Shown here: piece by piece, positions 1 to 5,765 of the stretch
How positions within the stretch are numbered: the first letter of the stretch is position 1
Layout: each line of letters starts with the position of its first letter
Source: Thermoflexales bacterium
Lineage (GTDB): Bacteria; Chloroflexota; Anaerolineae; Fen-1058
Direction of reading: 5' to 3'
Assembly (NCBI GenBank): GCA_016931085.1
Contig: JAFGFO010000018.1
Span: forward strand, 1-14,616
Length of the DNA stretch: 14,616 bases
Notes under the pieces: generated by a model
Database searches by the model: none
What the model was told of the DNA's origin: nothing
Seen by the model: only the letters and a program-made list of their open reading frames with translations
Made by a program: the position numbers and the translations under genes

Positions 1-346
1 ACACCCAGCCGGCGATGCCTTCGTTGGCCGGGATGCGATAGCCGGGCAGCGCTTCGCGCACCTGGCCGTGCGTCAGCGCAAAAACCAATTCGTTGGTCTC
101 CTCATCTACCAGCAGCAGCGAGCCGTCGTTGGCGCCCAGGACGCCGATCGCATACGATAGCGTCTTGTCCAGGGCGCTCATCAGATTGCGCTCGTCGCTC
201 AACTTGTAGCTTGCCTGTTCGAGCGCGTCCACGGCCAGGATATAGCCGCGCAACGCCTGGATTTCTTCGCTCAACTGCTTGTTCTCTTCTGTCAAACGCG
301 CGTTTTCCTGTTGCAAGAAACGCATCATATTCGTCGTGCCTGCCAT
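1..346 (-). CDS. GAF-domain protein, N-terminal part (cut by window edge)
   Basis: Reading down from ATG at 346 gives 115 residues that run off the left edge. The first ~35 residues (starting MAGTTNMMRFLQQENARLTE) form a Glu/Leu/Gln-rich helix typical of a short coiled coil. From about residue 45 the sequence looks like the start of a GAF domain: a helix (SDERNLMSALDKTLSYAIGV), then GANDGSLLLVDEETNEL, then a strand and the common GAF phrase IPANEGIAGWV. GAF domains bind small ligands or mediate signalling dimers; the ligand here cannot be told, and any output domain lies outside the window. An AGGAGGT-like ribosome site sits 7 bases upstream of the start. The gene follows the TPR/zinc-ribbon gene by 34 bases on the same strand, so co-transcription is likely. 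No signal peptide is seen, so the protein is probably cytoplasmic. Confidence 0.8.
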   Translation of the reverse strand, partial: MAGTTNMMRFLQQENARLTEENKQLSEEIQALRGYILAVDALEQASYKLSDERNLMSALDKTLSYAIGVLGANDGSLLLVDEETNELVFALTHGQVREALPGYRIPANEGIAGWV

Positions 347-380
347 TCCGACCTCCTGTTATCCGTATCGTATGACTCGC

Positions 381-1580
381 TCATTGAGCGTTTACTTTGG
401 CCAGGATATGCTCCAGGAACTGGCGCAGCTCCTGGTCACCCGGCGAGGCGCGCAGCGCTTCGCGGACGTGGCTCACGGCCTCGCTGTAGCGGCCAGCCGC
501 GCACAAGGCATTGCTGAGCGGTACGCGCAGCACCGCCCGGTCGGGCTCCAGGGCGACCGCTCGCTCCCAGTGCAAGATGGCCTTGGCCAGCATGCCTTGC
601 TCCCGGTAGCGCCGGCCCCGGTTGTAGTAATCCAATGACGTCACCAGGCCACGATCCAGGCCCAGCTCGTGGCGGATCGTTTCTATCCTGAATTCGCCTA
701 TGCCGCGCAGCAGCAAGCTGCCCACCACCAGGGTGCTGGCCAGCTTGATCAAGCTGGTGTAGACACCGCAGGCCAGCTCGACGGTGACCAGGATGAGGGT
801 GATGACCAGGACGAAGGAGGCCACCAGCCCGGCGTCGAAGCGCCGCCTGGGCAAAATGAGCGCCACGATCAGGAACCAGGCGATGAGGATCGCCTCGCCA
901 AAGACGATGCCCTGAACAAGCCCGGCCAGCCGTTCGGCCAGCCAGCCCGTGCGCGGGCTGAGGTCGATGATGTATGTCGAGACGACCTCCTGTACATAGC
1001 TCGCGCTCGGAAAGTCCTGTTCGAGCCCCAGGACCGCCAGCAAGGCTGAAACGGTGATGCTGCTGACGGCCAGGAACACCGCCGCTAACAGCACCCAACT
1101 GCCTGACACAAACCAGATCGAGCCGGGGGTAGCGCTCTTGATGGGCTGTTCGACGATCAGGCGTTTCCCGCACTGGGGGCACTTCCGATCGTCCGCGTCT
1201 GCCAGTTGCCCACAGTAGGGACAGCCGGCCGGCTCCTCGGGGGGGAGGATCGCCTCTCCTTCGGCCGGCGTCGCCGCAAAGAGTTCCTCCAGGCTGACAA
1301 CGTGATCGCCGCTGGCCGGCTCGTAGGTGATGGCCGGCTGTTCCATAGCTGCCAGCCAGGCACGAGCGTTCTGGTTGGCCGGGTCGATGGTGAGGACGTT
1401 GTCCAGGCAGATTCTTTGTTCCTCTTCTGACTCGACCACGGAGGCCAGCCACAACCAGGCCGTTTCGTTGCGCTCGTCTTGCCTGAGCACGTACAGGAGC
1501 AGCTCTTTGGCGGCGGCTTCGTCGCCGGCCTTGGCAGCCGCTATGCCCTGCTCCAGCCATGTGTCGAGATCGCTTCCCAT
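381..1580 (-). CDS. TPR / zinc-ribbon / four-span membrane protein
   Basis: This 399-residue protein has a clear layered architecture. Residues 5-80 form TPR-like helical repeats (GDEAAAKELLLYVLRQDE, then AWLWLASVVE and IDPANQNARAWL). A zinc ribbon follows with Cys120, Cys123, Cys134 and Cys137 (CPYCG...CPQCG). Hydrophobic segments lie at about 160-184, 225-243, 251-272 and 275-292. A second TPR block covers about 316-392 (YNRGRRYREQGMLAKAILHW and the following repeat). TPRs bind proteins and the ribbon probably binds zinc or a partner; both would face the cytoplasm if there are four spans. No enzyme motif is visible, so it is probably a scaffold or membrane sensor. The ATG at 1580 lies about 37 bases below a good promoter start at 1624-1652. 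It heads a probable operon with the GAF gene. Function unknown; the domain calls are solid. Confidence 0.85.
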   Translation of the reverse strand: MGSDLDTWLEQGIAAAKAGDEAAAKELLLYVLRQDERNETAWLWLASVVESEEEQRICLDNVLTIDPANQNARAWLAAMEQPAITYEPASGDHVVSLEELFAATPAEGEAILPPEEPAGCPYCGQLADADDRKCPQCGKRLIVEQPIKSATPGSIWFVSGSWVLLAAVFLAVSSITVSALLAVLGLEQDFPSASYVQEVVSTYIIDLSPRTGWLAERLAGLVQGIVFGEAILIAWFLIVALILPRRRFDAGLVASFVLVITLILVTVELACGVYTSLIKLASTLVVGSLLLRGIGEFRIETIRHELGLDRGLVTSLDYYNRGRRYREQGMLAKAILHWERAVALEPDRAVLRVPLSNALCAAGRYSEAVSHVREALRASPGDQELRQFLEHILAKVNAQ

Positions 1581-1586
1581 CGCTTT

Positions 1587-1615
1587 CGATAGTTTAAGGT
1601 TTCAGGTTTAATGTT
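1587..1615 (-). repeat. CCTGAAACCTTAAAC-type dispersed repeat, copy 1
   Basis: On the minus strand this stretch reads GTGAAACATTAAACCTGAAA and continues with CCTTAAAC. It shares the ACCTGAAACCTTAAAC core with 4330-4362 and 7966-7989, and more loosely with 5590-5612. It lies in the 5' leader of the TPR/zinc-ribbon gene. Confidence 0.5.
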
Positions 1616-1623
1616 TCACCACC

Positions 1624-1652
1624 AGTGTACCACTGAAAAGGTAAACTGGCAA
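1624..1652 (-). promoter_or_regulatory. Sigma-70-type promoter for the TPR/zinc-ribbon operon
   Basis: On the minus strand TTGCCA (1647-1652) and TACACT (1624-1629) are separated by exactly 17 bases, with TG one base before the -10 box (extended -10). The predicted start near 1617 leaves a leader of about 37 bases to the ATG at 1580. A dyad CAGTG-TAC-CACTG (1623-1635) overlaps the -10 box and could be an operator. Seen by eye only; not tested. Confidence 0.55.
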
Positions 1653-1669
1653 TGTCACGTGTCTTGCAT

Positions 1670-1698
1670 TTGCATCACAGGCCAAGCGGTGTTACAAT
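1670..1698 (+). promoter_or_regulatory. Sigma-70-type promoter for the S58 hydrolase operon
   Basis: TTGCAT (1670-1675) and TACAAT (1693-1698) are separated by 17 bases, with TG one base before the -10 box. The predicted start near 1705 gives a leader of about 34 bases to the ATG at 1739. Together with the minus-strand promoter at 1624-1652 it forms a compact divergent pair whose -35 boxes are 17 bases apart, so one bound regulator could affect both. Confidence 0.55.
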
Positions 1699-1738
1699 GC
1701 AAGTAGGGGTTTGTCCCTGTAACGGAAAGGTAGGCTGT

Positions 1739-2749
1739 ATGGCTCAACTTCAAAACGCGATCACAGATGTCCCCGGTATCCGGGTGGGGCAGGCCCAGGA
1801 CCTCGAGGCGCTGACCGGGGTCACGGTCGTCTTGTGCGAGGAGGGCGCGGTGGCCGGCATGGACCAGCGTGGCGGCGCGCCCGGCACGCGCGAAACCGAC
1901 GCGCTCAAGCCCATCCACCTGGTTCAAAAAGCCCACGCGATCGTCCTGGCCGGCGGCAGCGCGTTCGGCTTGGACGCCGCCTCGGGCGCGGTGCGTTACC
2001 TGGAGGAGCGCGGGGTGGGCTTTGACGTGCGTGTGGCCAAGGTGCCGATCGTGCCGGCGGCTATCTTGTTCGACCTGGGCCTGGGCCGGGCCGACGTGCG
2101 CCCCGACGCGGCGATGGGCTACGCGGCCTGCCAGAACGCCTCGACGGCGCGCCCGGCCGAGGGCAATGTGGGCGCGGGTACGGGGGCCACGGTCGGCAAA
2201 ATCCTCGGCATGGGGCAAGCCACCAAGTCCGGCATCGGCACGGCCAGCCTGGACCTGGGTGGGGGCATCGTCGTCGGCGCGCTCGTGGCCGTCAACGCCT
2301 TTGGCGATGTCGTGGACCCGGCCACGGGGCAGGTTATCGCCGGCGCACGCCGGCCGAACTTGCCCCTGATGCCCAAGCCAGCCAAGCCCTCACCCTTCGC
2401 CGGCACGCTGGCGACGATGAAAGGCCTGCTGGGCAAGACCGCCTTGCGCTTCGCGCGCGGCGGCGAAAACACCGTCATCGGTGTGGTGGCAACCAACGTC
2501 AGGCTCTCCAAGGAAGAGATCACCAAGGTGGCCCAAATGGCCGACGATGGGCTGGCGCGCGCCGTGTGCCCGGCTCACACCATGTACGACGGCGACACCT
2601 TCTTTGCCCTCTCTACCGGCAGAAAGAAGGCTGACGTGAACATCATCGGCGCGTACGCCGCCGAGGTCGTGGCCCAGGCCATCGTGCGCGCCGTGCAGTG
2701 CGCCGAGCCGGCCGGGGGATTGCCCTCGGCGGCGAGCCTGAAGGGCTAG
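1739..2749 (+). CDS. S58/P1-family self-cleaving hydrolase (DmpA/NylC-like)
   Basis: This 336-residue protein has the order and motifs of the S58 (DmpA/BapA/NylC/ThnT) family. Early on it has NAITDVPGIRVGQAQD and the TGVTVVL strand. A Gly-rich substrate-pocket region follows (LAGGSAFGLDAASG, residues 70-83), then NVGAGTGATVGK (143-154) and GIGTASLDLGGGIVVGALVA. Members cleave their own chain before a Thr or Ser, which becomes the N-terminal nucleophile. The expected site is Asn244-Thr245 in GGENTVIGVVATN, so the nucleophile would be Thr as in NylC and ThnT rather than Ser as in DmpA. Known members hydrolyse N-terminal D- or beta-amino acids, or nylon oligomers; the substrate here is unknown. 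No signal peptide is present. The ATG at 1739 was preferred to in-frame upstream starts because GGAAAGG lies just before it and family homology begins there. The next gene starts 23 bases later, probably in the same operon. Confidence 0.88.
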   Translation: MAQLQNAITDVPGIRVGQAQDLEALTGVTVVLCEEGAVAGMDQRGGAPGTRETDALKPIHLVQKAHAIVLAGGSAFGLDAASGAVRYLEERGVGFDVRVAKVPIVPAAILFDLGLGRADVRPDAAMGYAACQNASTARPAEGNVGAGTGATVGKILGMGQATKSGIGTASLDLGGGIVVGALVAVNAFGDVVDPATGQVIAGARRPNLPLMPKPAKPSPFAGTLATMKGLLGKTALRFARGGENTVIGVVATNVRLSKEEITKVAQMADDGLARAVCPAHTMYDGDTFFALSTGRKKADVNIIGAYAAEVVAQAIVRAVQCAEPAGGLPSAASLKG

Positions 2750-2772
2750 TTGGTATAAAAGGAGGGAAAACC

Positions 2773-4344
2773 ATGAAACGTTCACAATTGAGCTGCCTGG
2801 GCCTCGTGTTGATCCTGGTGCTGCTGGCGATGATGGTGGGGGTCATCGGCATGGTATCTATGCTCAGAAGCGGCAGCGGCGCGTACACAGTTGAAGAGGA
2901 GCAGTGGCTGCTGTCCAACTACCAACGCGAGATGAGACAAGACGCGCCGATGGTCAATACCTATGGGAGCGTCGCTGTCCTCGACGGGCTCAAGCAGGAA
3001 GGCAAAGTTTCTACCCCACCCATCGCGACCGGCGCCCGCGAAAGCCACGTCACGGTCGACCTGAACGTGCGTTACAAGGAGCACGGGGGGGCGGCCGTCA
3101 CGGCCTACGACATGGATTTTAGCGGCGTCTACCTCGTCGCCAATCCGGGCAGCCAGCCGGCCGCCCTGGAGATGAATTTCCCCTTTCCGCAAAACGCGGT
3201 CGTGCTGTCCGAGGTGAGCTTGAAGGTCGACGGCGCCGAGCCGCCCGACGTGACCTACTCGATGCAGAGCATCCGCTGGCTGGCTACCCTGGAAGCCGGG
3301 CAGGAAAAGCGGGTTGAGATACGCTATCGCGCTGAGGGGGTGGGCAGCTTTGCCTACGGCGTGCCGGCCAGCCAGCGCGTCCGCGACTATGACTTGCGCG
3401 TGACGGTGCGCGGCGCAAGCGAGATCAACGTCCCCGAAGAAGCCCTGGAGCCAACCGCGCGGGAGGACACGCCCGCTGAAAGCGTGTTGAGCTGGCGCTA
3501 TCTCAACGTGATCACCAACCGCAGTGTGCAGGTCGAATTGCCGGCCAGGCCCAGCCTGGCCTTTGCGCAGCGCGTCGAAAAGCTGGGGCCGTTCTTTGTG
3601 CCGTTGGCGATGGCGGCGCCTTTCCTGACGGTCTTGTTCCTGATCTTGTTGTGGGCCATCGCCCGCATGGAGGCCTTGCCGGTGGCGTTGGAGCACGGCG
3701 TGCTGCTGGGGATCGGCTTTTTCCTGTTTTACCCGCTCTTTATCTTTGCGGCCAATTTCGTGCCTTTTTTGCCGCTGGCCTTTGCCATCGCGCTGGTGGT
3801 AGGCGGCCTCCTGGTGGTCGGCTACGGCGCCTGGATGTTTGGCGGCAAACTGGCGGCCGTTTACCTGCTGCCGCTGTTGATCGTCTTTTACGGCCTGCTG
3901 ACGCGCGGGCTGACCGAGTCGCGTTACCTGGGTGTGATGTTGGTGCTCAGCGGTGTGATACTGGTGGGCCTCTTTATGTGGCGCGTCAGCCAAAGGCACC
4001 GCCCGGCGGACACTTTGAGCGGCCGCTTGTTTGAGACAGCCGCTCCACCTGGGCCAAGCATCGTCGAGCCAGCCGTGCCCGTCGAGCCAACGCCGGCCGA
4101 GGAGGGTCGTGTGGCTAGCCGGCTGGAAGACGAGGGGCCGTCCTCTCCTCCACCGCCCAAGCCAGCCGGACGCTTTTGCATCCACTGTGGGCAGGGCGTG
4201 GGCGCCGAGTTCAAATTCTGCCCCCAGTGCGGTGAGGAAGCCCAGCTCACGCGCCGCTGTGAGCGCTGTGGCCTGGAGTATGTCCCGAGCGACGAGGCCC
4301 TCAACTTTTGCCCGGCGTGTGGCCAGGCCATACCTGAAACCTGA
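2773..4344 (+). CDS. CreD-like membrane protein with two C-terminal zinc ribbons
   Basis: This 523-residue protein starts at an ATG 6 bases after GGAGGG. A hydrophobic N-terminal helix (about 10-31) leads into an extracytoplasmic, mostly beta-rich domain (32-270). About five spans follow (275-296, 308-328, 331-350, 358-378, 385-404). The arrangement, and the stretch around ALEHGVLLGIGFFLFYPLF, recall the CreD family, an inner-membrane protein linked to envelope stress and beta-lactam response in Gammaproteobacteria. That link is by pattern only and may be remote. Unlike CreD it has a Pro-rich linker (about 425-465) and two cytoplasmic zinc ribbons: Cys469/472/483/486 (CIHCG...CPQCG) and Cys496/499/513/516 (CERCG...CPACG). 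No catalytic motif is seen. The final Pro-Glu-Thr and the stop codon are encoded by a dispersed repeat that begins there. It probably shares a transcript with the S58 hydrolase. Confidence 0.8.
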   Translation: MKRSQLSCLGLVLILVLLAMMVGVIGMVSMLRSGSGAYTVEEEQWLLSNYQREMRQDAPMVNTYGSVAVLDGLKQEGKVSTPPIATGARESHVTVDLNVRYKEHGGAAVTAYDMDFSGVYLVANPGSQPAALEMNFPFPQNAVVLSEVSLKVDGAEPPDVTYSMQSIRWLATLEAGQEKRVEIRYRAEGVGSFAYGVPASQRVRDYDLRVTVRGASEINVPEEALEPTAREDTPAESVLSWRYLNVITNRSVQVELPARPSLAFAQRVEKLGPFFVPLAMAAPFLTVLFLILLWAIARMEALPVALEHGVLLGIGFFLFYPLFIFAANFVPFLPLAFAIALVVGGLLVVGYGAWMFGGKLAAVYLLPLLIVFYGLLTRGLTESRYLGVMLVLSGVILVGLFMWRVSQRHRPADTLSGRLFETAAPPGPSIVEPAVPVEPTPAEEGRVASRLEDEGPSSPPPPKPAGRFCIHCGQGVGAEFKFCPQCGEEAQLTRRCERCGLEYVPSDEALNFCPACGQAIPET

Positions 4345-4362
4345 AAGCTGGAACCTGAAACC
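4330..4362 (+). repeat. CCTGAAACCTGAAAGCTGGA-type dispersed repeat, copy 2
   Basis: CCTGAAA-like units occur in tandem (CCTGAAACCTGAAAGC, then TGGAACCTGAAACC). The repeat overlaps the end of the CreD-like gene and supplies its last three codons and stop. It fills the short gap to the convergent Gly-Gly protein gene. It has no hairpin or T-run of a rho-independent terminator. Confidence 0.55.
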
Positions 4363-4365
4363 CTC

Positions 4366-4761
4366 TTAGCCGCCCGTCAGCGGCATCAAGCGGATGAACT
4401 TGGCCGTCGTCTGGGGTGCCAACGTGATCCGCTCGTCGAGCCGGGTGTAGCGCCGCCCGTTCACCAGGATCAAGAAGCGCCCGCTGGCAAAGGCTTGTTG
4501 CGCCTTGCGCACCTCGGTCTCCAACTCGGCCAGCTCTGACGCTCTCGTCTCGGCCGTCCCGATGTCGCGGTATTCACGGCCGGGGCGCCGGTCGAGCGTC
4601 TCCATGGCCACCAGTCGCCTGATCTCTTCCTCGACCTTGAGACGGATCAACTCTTGAACCGTCAGCGTCTCTTCGAGCGGGAATTCCAACACCAGGCGTT
4701 CGGGTGCTCCTAGCAACCCGCCTGGGATTTTGGTTTCGACTTCAAGCCGGCTGGTGTTCAT
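4366..4761 (-). CDS. Ubiquitin-like/MoaD-ThiS-like beta-grasp protein ending in Gly-Gly
   Basis: This 131-residue protein ends exactly at Gly130-Gly131 (IRLMPLTGG), the hallmark of MoaD, ThiS, TtuB, SAMPs and processed ubiquitin, whose terminal glycine is activated by an E1-like enzyme. The fold order also fits. Strands come at about 4-12 and 22-28 (ERLVLEFPLEE), then a helix LTVQELIRLKVEEEIRRL (33-50), a strand FLILVNGRRY (96-105) resembling the MoaD/ThiS ILVNG segment, a turn LDERITL, and a final strand before Gly-Gly. It is longer than MoaD or ThiS (about 65-90 residues) because of an insert at about 52-94 that is charged and probably helical. The ATG at 4761 follows AGGAGA by 7 bases and overlaps the response-regulator gene by 20 bases, so translation is probably coupled. 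It could be a sulfur carrier, a protein modifier, or a beta-grasp protein with a chance Gly-Gly. No E1, E2, JAB, MoaE or ThiF/ThiG gene is in the window. Confidence 0.6.
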   Translation of the reverse strand: MNTSRLEVETKIPGGLLGAPERLVLEFPLEETLTVQELIRLKVEEEIRRLVAMETLDRRPGREYRDIGTAETRASELAELETEVRKAQQAFASGRFLILVNGRRYTRLDERITLAPQTTAKFIRLMPLTGG

Positions 4762-5515
4762 GTGTGTGTCTCTCCTCAAGTTGTTGCAAGATGGTCTTGT
4801 CTTGAATGTCCTGGTCAGCCGAAAACATCACGATCGTGCTGAGAATCTGCTCGGTGGCCGCGTCGATGTCCTCGAAAGGCAGGCTCAGCCTGGGGCGGTA
4901 GCTCTGGTGGTGGGCTGGGACAATGCAGACCGGCTGCTCGGGCAGGTAGATGACCCCGCCGGTATCCAGTGACACCTCGTAGCAGCCTCTTTGCCCTTGA
5001 ATAAAGGCCGCGCGCCGCTGCTTTTCCAGCCTCACGTTGGGGAGGCAGGCGGCGATCTCGTCGGTCAATTGCGCCCGCCGCTGCAACATCGTTTGACGCC
5101 GGAGCTGTAGCCGCTTACGATCCTCTTCGGTCGGCTTGGGCCGGCAGTGAGCCTCCAACACGCGCTCGATGGCCGTCAATAGCTCGCGCGGGCCAAAGGG
5201 CTTGGTCAGGTAACCGTCTACGCCGGCGATCTGCAGTCCCACGATCTTGTCGACGCTTTGGGCGCGGCAGGTGAGGATGAGCACGGGTATATCGTGCAAG
5301 ATTTCGTGCGATTTGATCAGGCGGTAAAAATCCCAGCCGTCTATGTCGGGTCGCATGATATCCTGCGTGAATAGATCGATCGGCTCGCTGCACAGGATAG
5401 ACAGTGCCTCGTGGCTGTCTGAAGTGCGCACGTGCTCGTAGCCGGCTCGCTCCAGGATCAGCCCGATCAGCTCCAGGATCGCCGTATCATCATCCAGGCT
5501 CAAAATCCGCGTCAT
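4742..5515 (-). CDS. Response regulator with REC domain and unrecognised C-terminal domain
   Basis: Residues 1-122 of 257 are a complete receiver domain. The acidic pocket is Asp8-Asp9-Asp10, the phosphoacceptor is Asp52 in FTQDIMRPDIDGW, the switch Thr is Thr82 in VLILTC, and the Lys is Lys105 in LTKPFGP. Residues 128-172 are charged and helical, perhaps a coiled coil. Residues 175-247 form a separate domain (CYEVSLDTGGVIYLPEQPVC, then PAHHQSYRPRLSLPFEDID and a helix TEQILSTIVMFSADQDIQD) that I do not recognise. It has no helix-turn-helix, GGDEF, HD-GYP or CheB signature, so output is probably through protein contact. The ATG at 5515 was chosen over GTG at 5524 because GGGAG lies 8 bases before it. 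The 3' end overlaps the Gly-Gly protein gene. No histidine kinase is in the window. Confidence 0.88.
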   Translation of the reverse strand: MTRILSLDDDTAILELIGLILERAGYEHVRTSDSHEALSILCSEPIDLFTQDIMRPDIDGWDFYRLIKSHEILHDIPVLILTCRAQSVDKIVGLQIAGVDGYLTKPFGPRELLTAIERVLEAHCRPKPTEEDRKRLQLRRQTMLQRRAQLTDEIAACLPNVRLEKQRRAAFIQGQRGCYEVSLDTGGVIYLPEQPVCIVPAHHQSYRPRLSLPFEDIDAATEQILSTIVMFSADQDIQDKTILQQLEERHTHEHQPA

Positions 5516-5535
5516 ACCATCCACTCCCTGGTTTA

Positions 5536-5564
5536 ATTTTACCTCTTTAGATGGGATTCGCCAA
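5536..5564 (-). promoter_or_regulatory. Candidate promoter for the response-regulator/Gly-Gly protein pair
   Basis: On the minus strand TTGGCG (5559-5564) and TAAAAT (5536-5541) are 17 bases apart. The predicted start near 5529 leaves only about 14 leader bases, just enough for the GGGAG site. A perfect dyad AGTAC-GTTA-GTACT at 5566-5579 lies directly upstream of the -35 box and could be a regulator site, for instance for phospho-regulator binding. Weaker than the other promoters. Confidence 0.4.
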
Positions 5565-5589
5565 TAGTACGTTAGTACTGGCAGAAAGG

Positions 5590-5612
5590 GGTTCAGGTTG
5601 CAAGTTGCAGGT
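5590..5612 (-). repeat. Diverged copy of the CCTGAAAC-type repeat
   Basis: On the minus strand it reads CCTGCAACTTGCAACCTGAA and ends CCC. The CCTG(A/C)AAC units match the other copies loosely. It is upstream of the response regulator and outside any gene. Confidence 0.35.
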
Positions 5613-5633
5613 ATGAGGGTTCGAGCCTACAAA

Positions 5634-5711
5634 GTGGGGCGATTCGCTGCGAAAGCCGGCTAGCATTGGCGTCATCTTTTTCGGCTCACCCCACTGTGCG
5701 AATTGCCCCGC
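5634..5711. repeat. Imperfect inverted repeat upstream of the membrane-protein gene
   Basis: GTGGGGCGATTCGC (5634-5647) pairs at 12 of 14 positions with GCGAATTGCCCCGC (5698-5711). A nested perfect 7-base pair AGTGGGG (5633-5639) / CCCCACT (5689-5695) uses the same left arm. The right arm ends just before a possible extended -10 (TGGTATCAT, 5716-5723). Could be a regulator site or part of a degraded repeat. Confidence 0.4.
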
Positions 5712-5732
5712 TTGTGGTATCATGGCGATAGC

Positions 5733-5759
5733 TATTTGCGATTTGTTATTTGCGATTTG
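5733..5759 (+). repeat. Direct repeat of TATTTGCGATTTG, two copies
   Basis: Two identical 13-base copies start at 5733 and 5747, one base apart. They sit between the candidate -10 and the ATG at 5766, so they would form most of the 5' leader. Any ribosome site is displaced by this repeat. Confidence 0.6.
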
Positions 5760-5765
5760 CTCTGT

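Noticed and set aside
1652..1738. An upstream start for the S58 hydrolase that adds 29 residues
   Set aside because: The added part overlaps the promoter at 1670-1698, lacks family similarity, and the ATG at 1739 has a better ribosome site.
2782..4185. A 467-codon open frame on the minus strand opposite the CreD-like gene
   Set aside because: It is His/Gln/Arg-rich with no domain pattern and no ribosome site, and lies wholly opposite a convincing membrane-protein gene. Long antisense frames are expected in GC-rich DNA.
4345..4365. A bidirectional rho-independent terminator between the convergent genes
   Set aside because: The gap is only a CCTGAAA-type repeat with no stem or T-run.
4366..5515. 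A complete ubiquitin-like conjugation operon (E1, E2, JAB with the Gly-Gly protein)
   Set aside because: Only the beta-grasp protein and a response regulator are present. I found no ThiF-type ATP-binding motif, no E2 pattern and no JAMM motif anywhere in the window.
5733..5759. A short CRISPR-like array from the TATTTGCGATTTG repeats
   Set aside because: Only two 13-base copies one base apart, with no spacers and no cas genes nearby.
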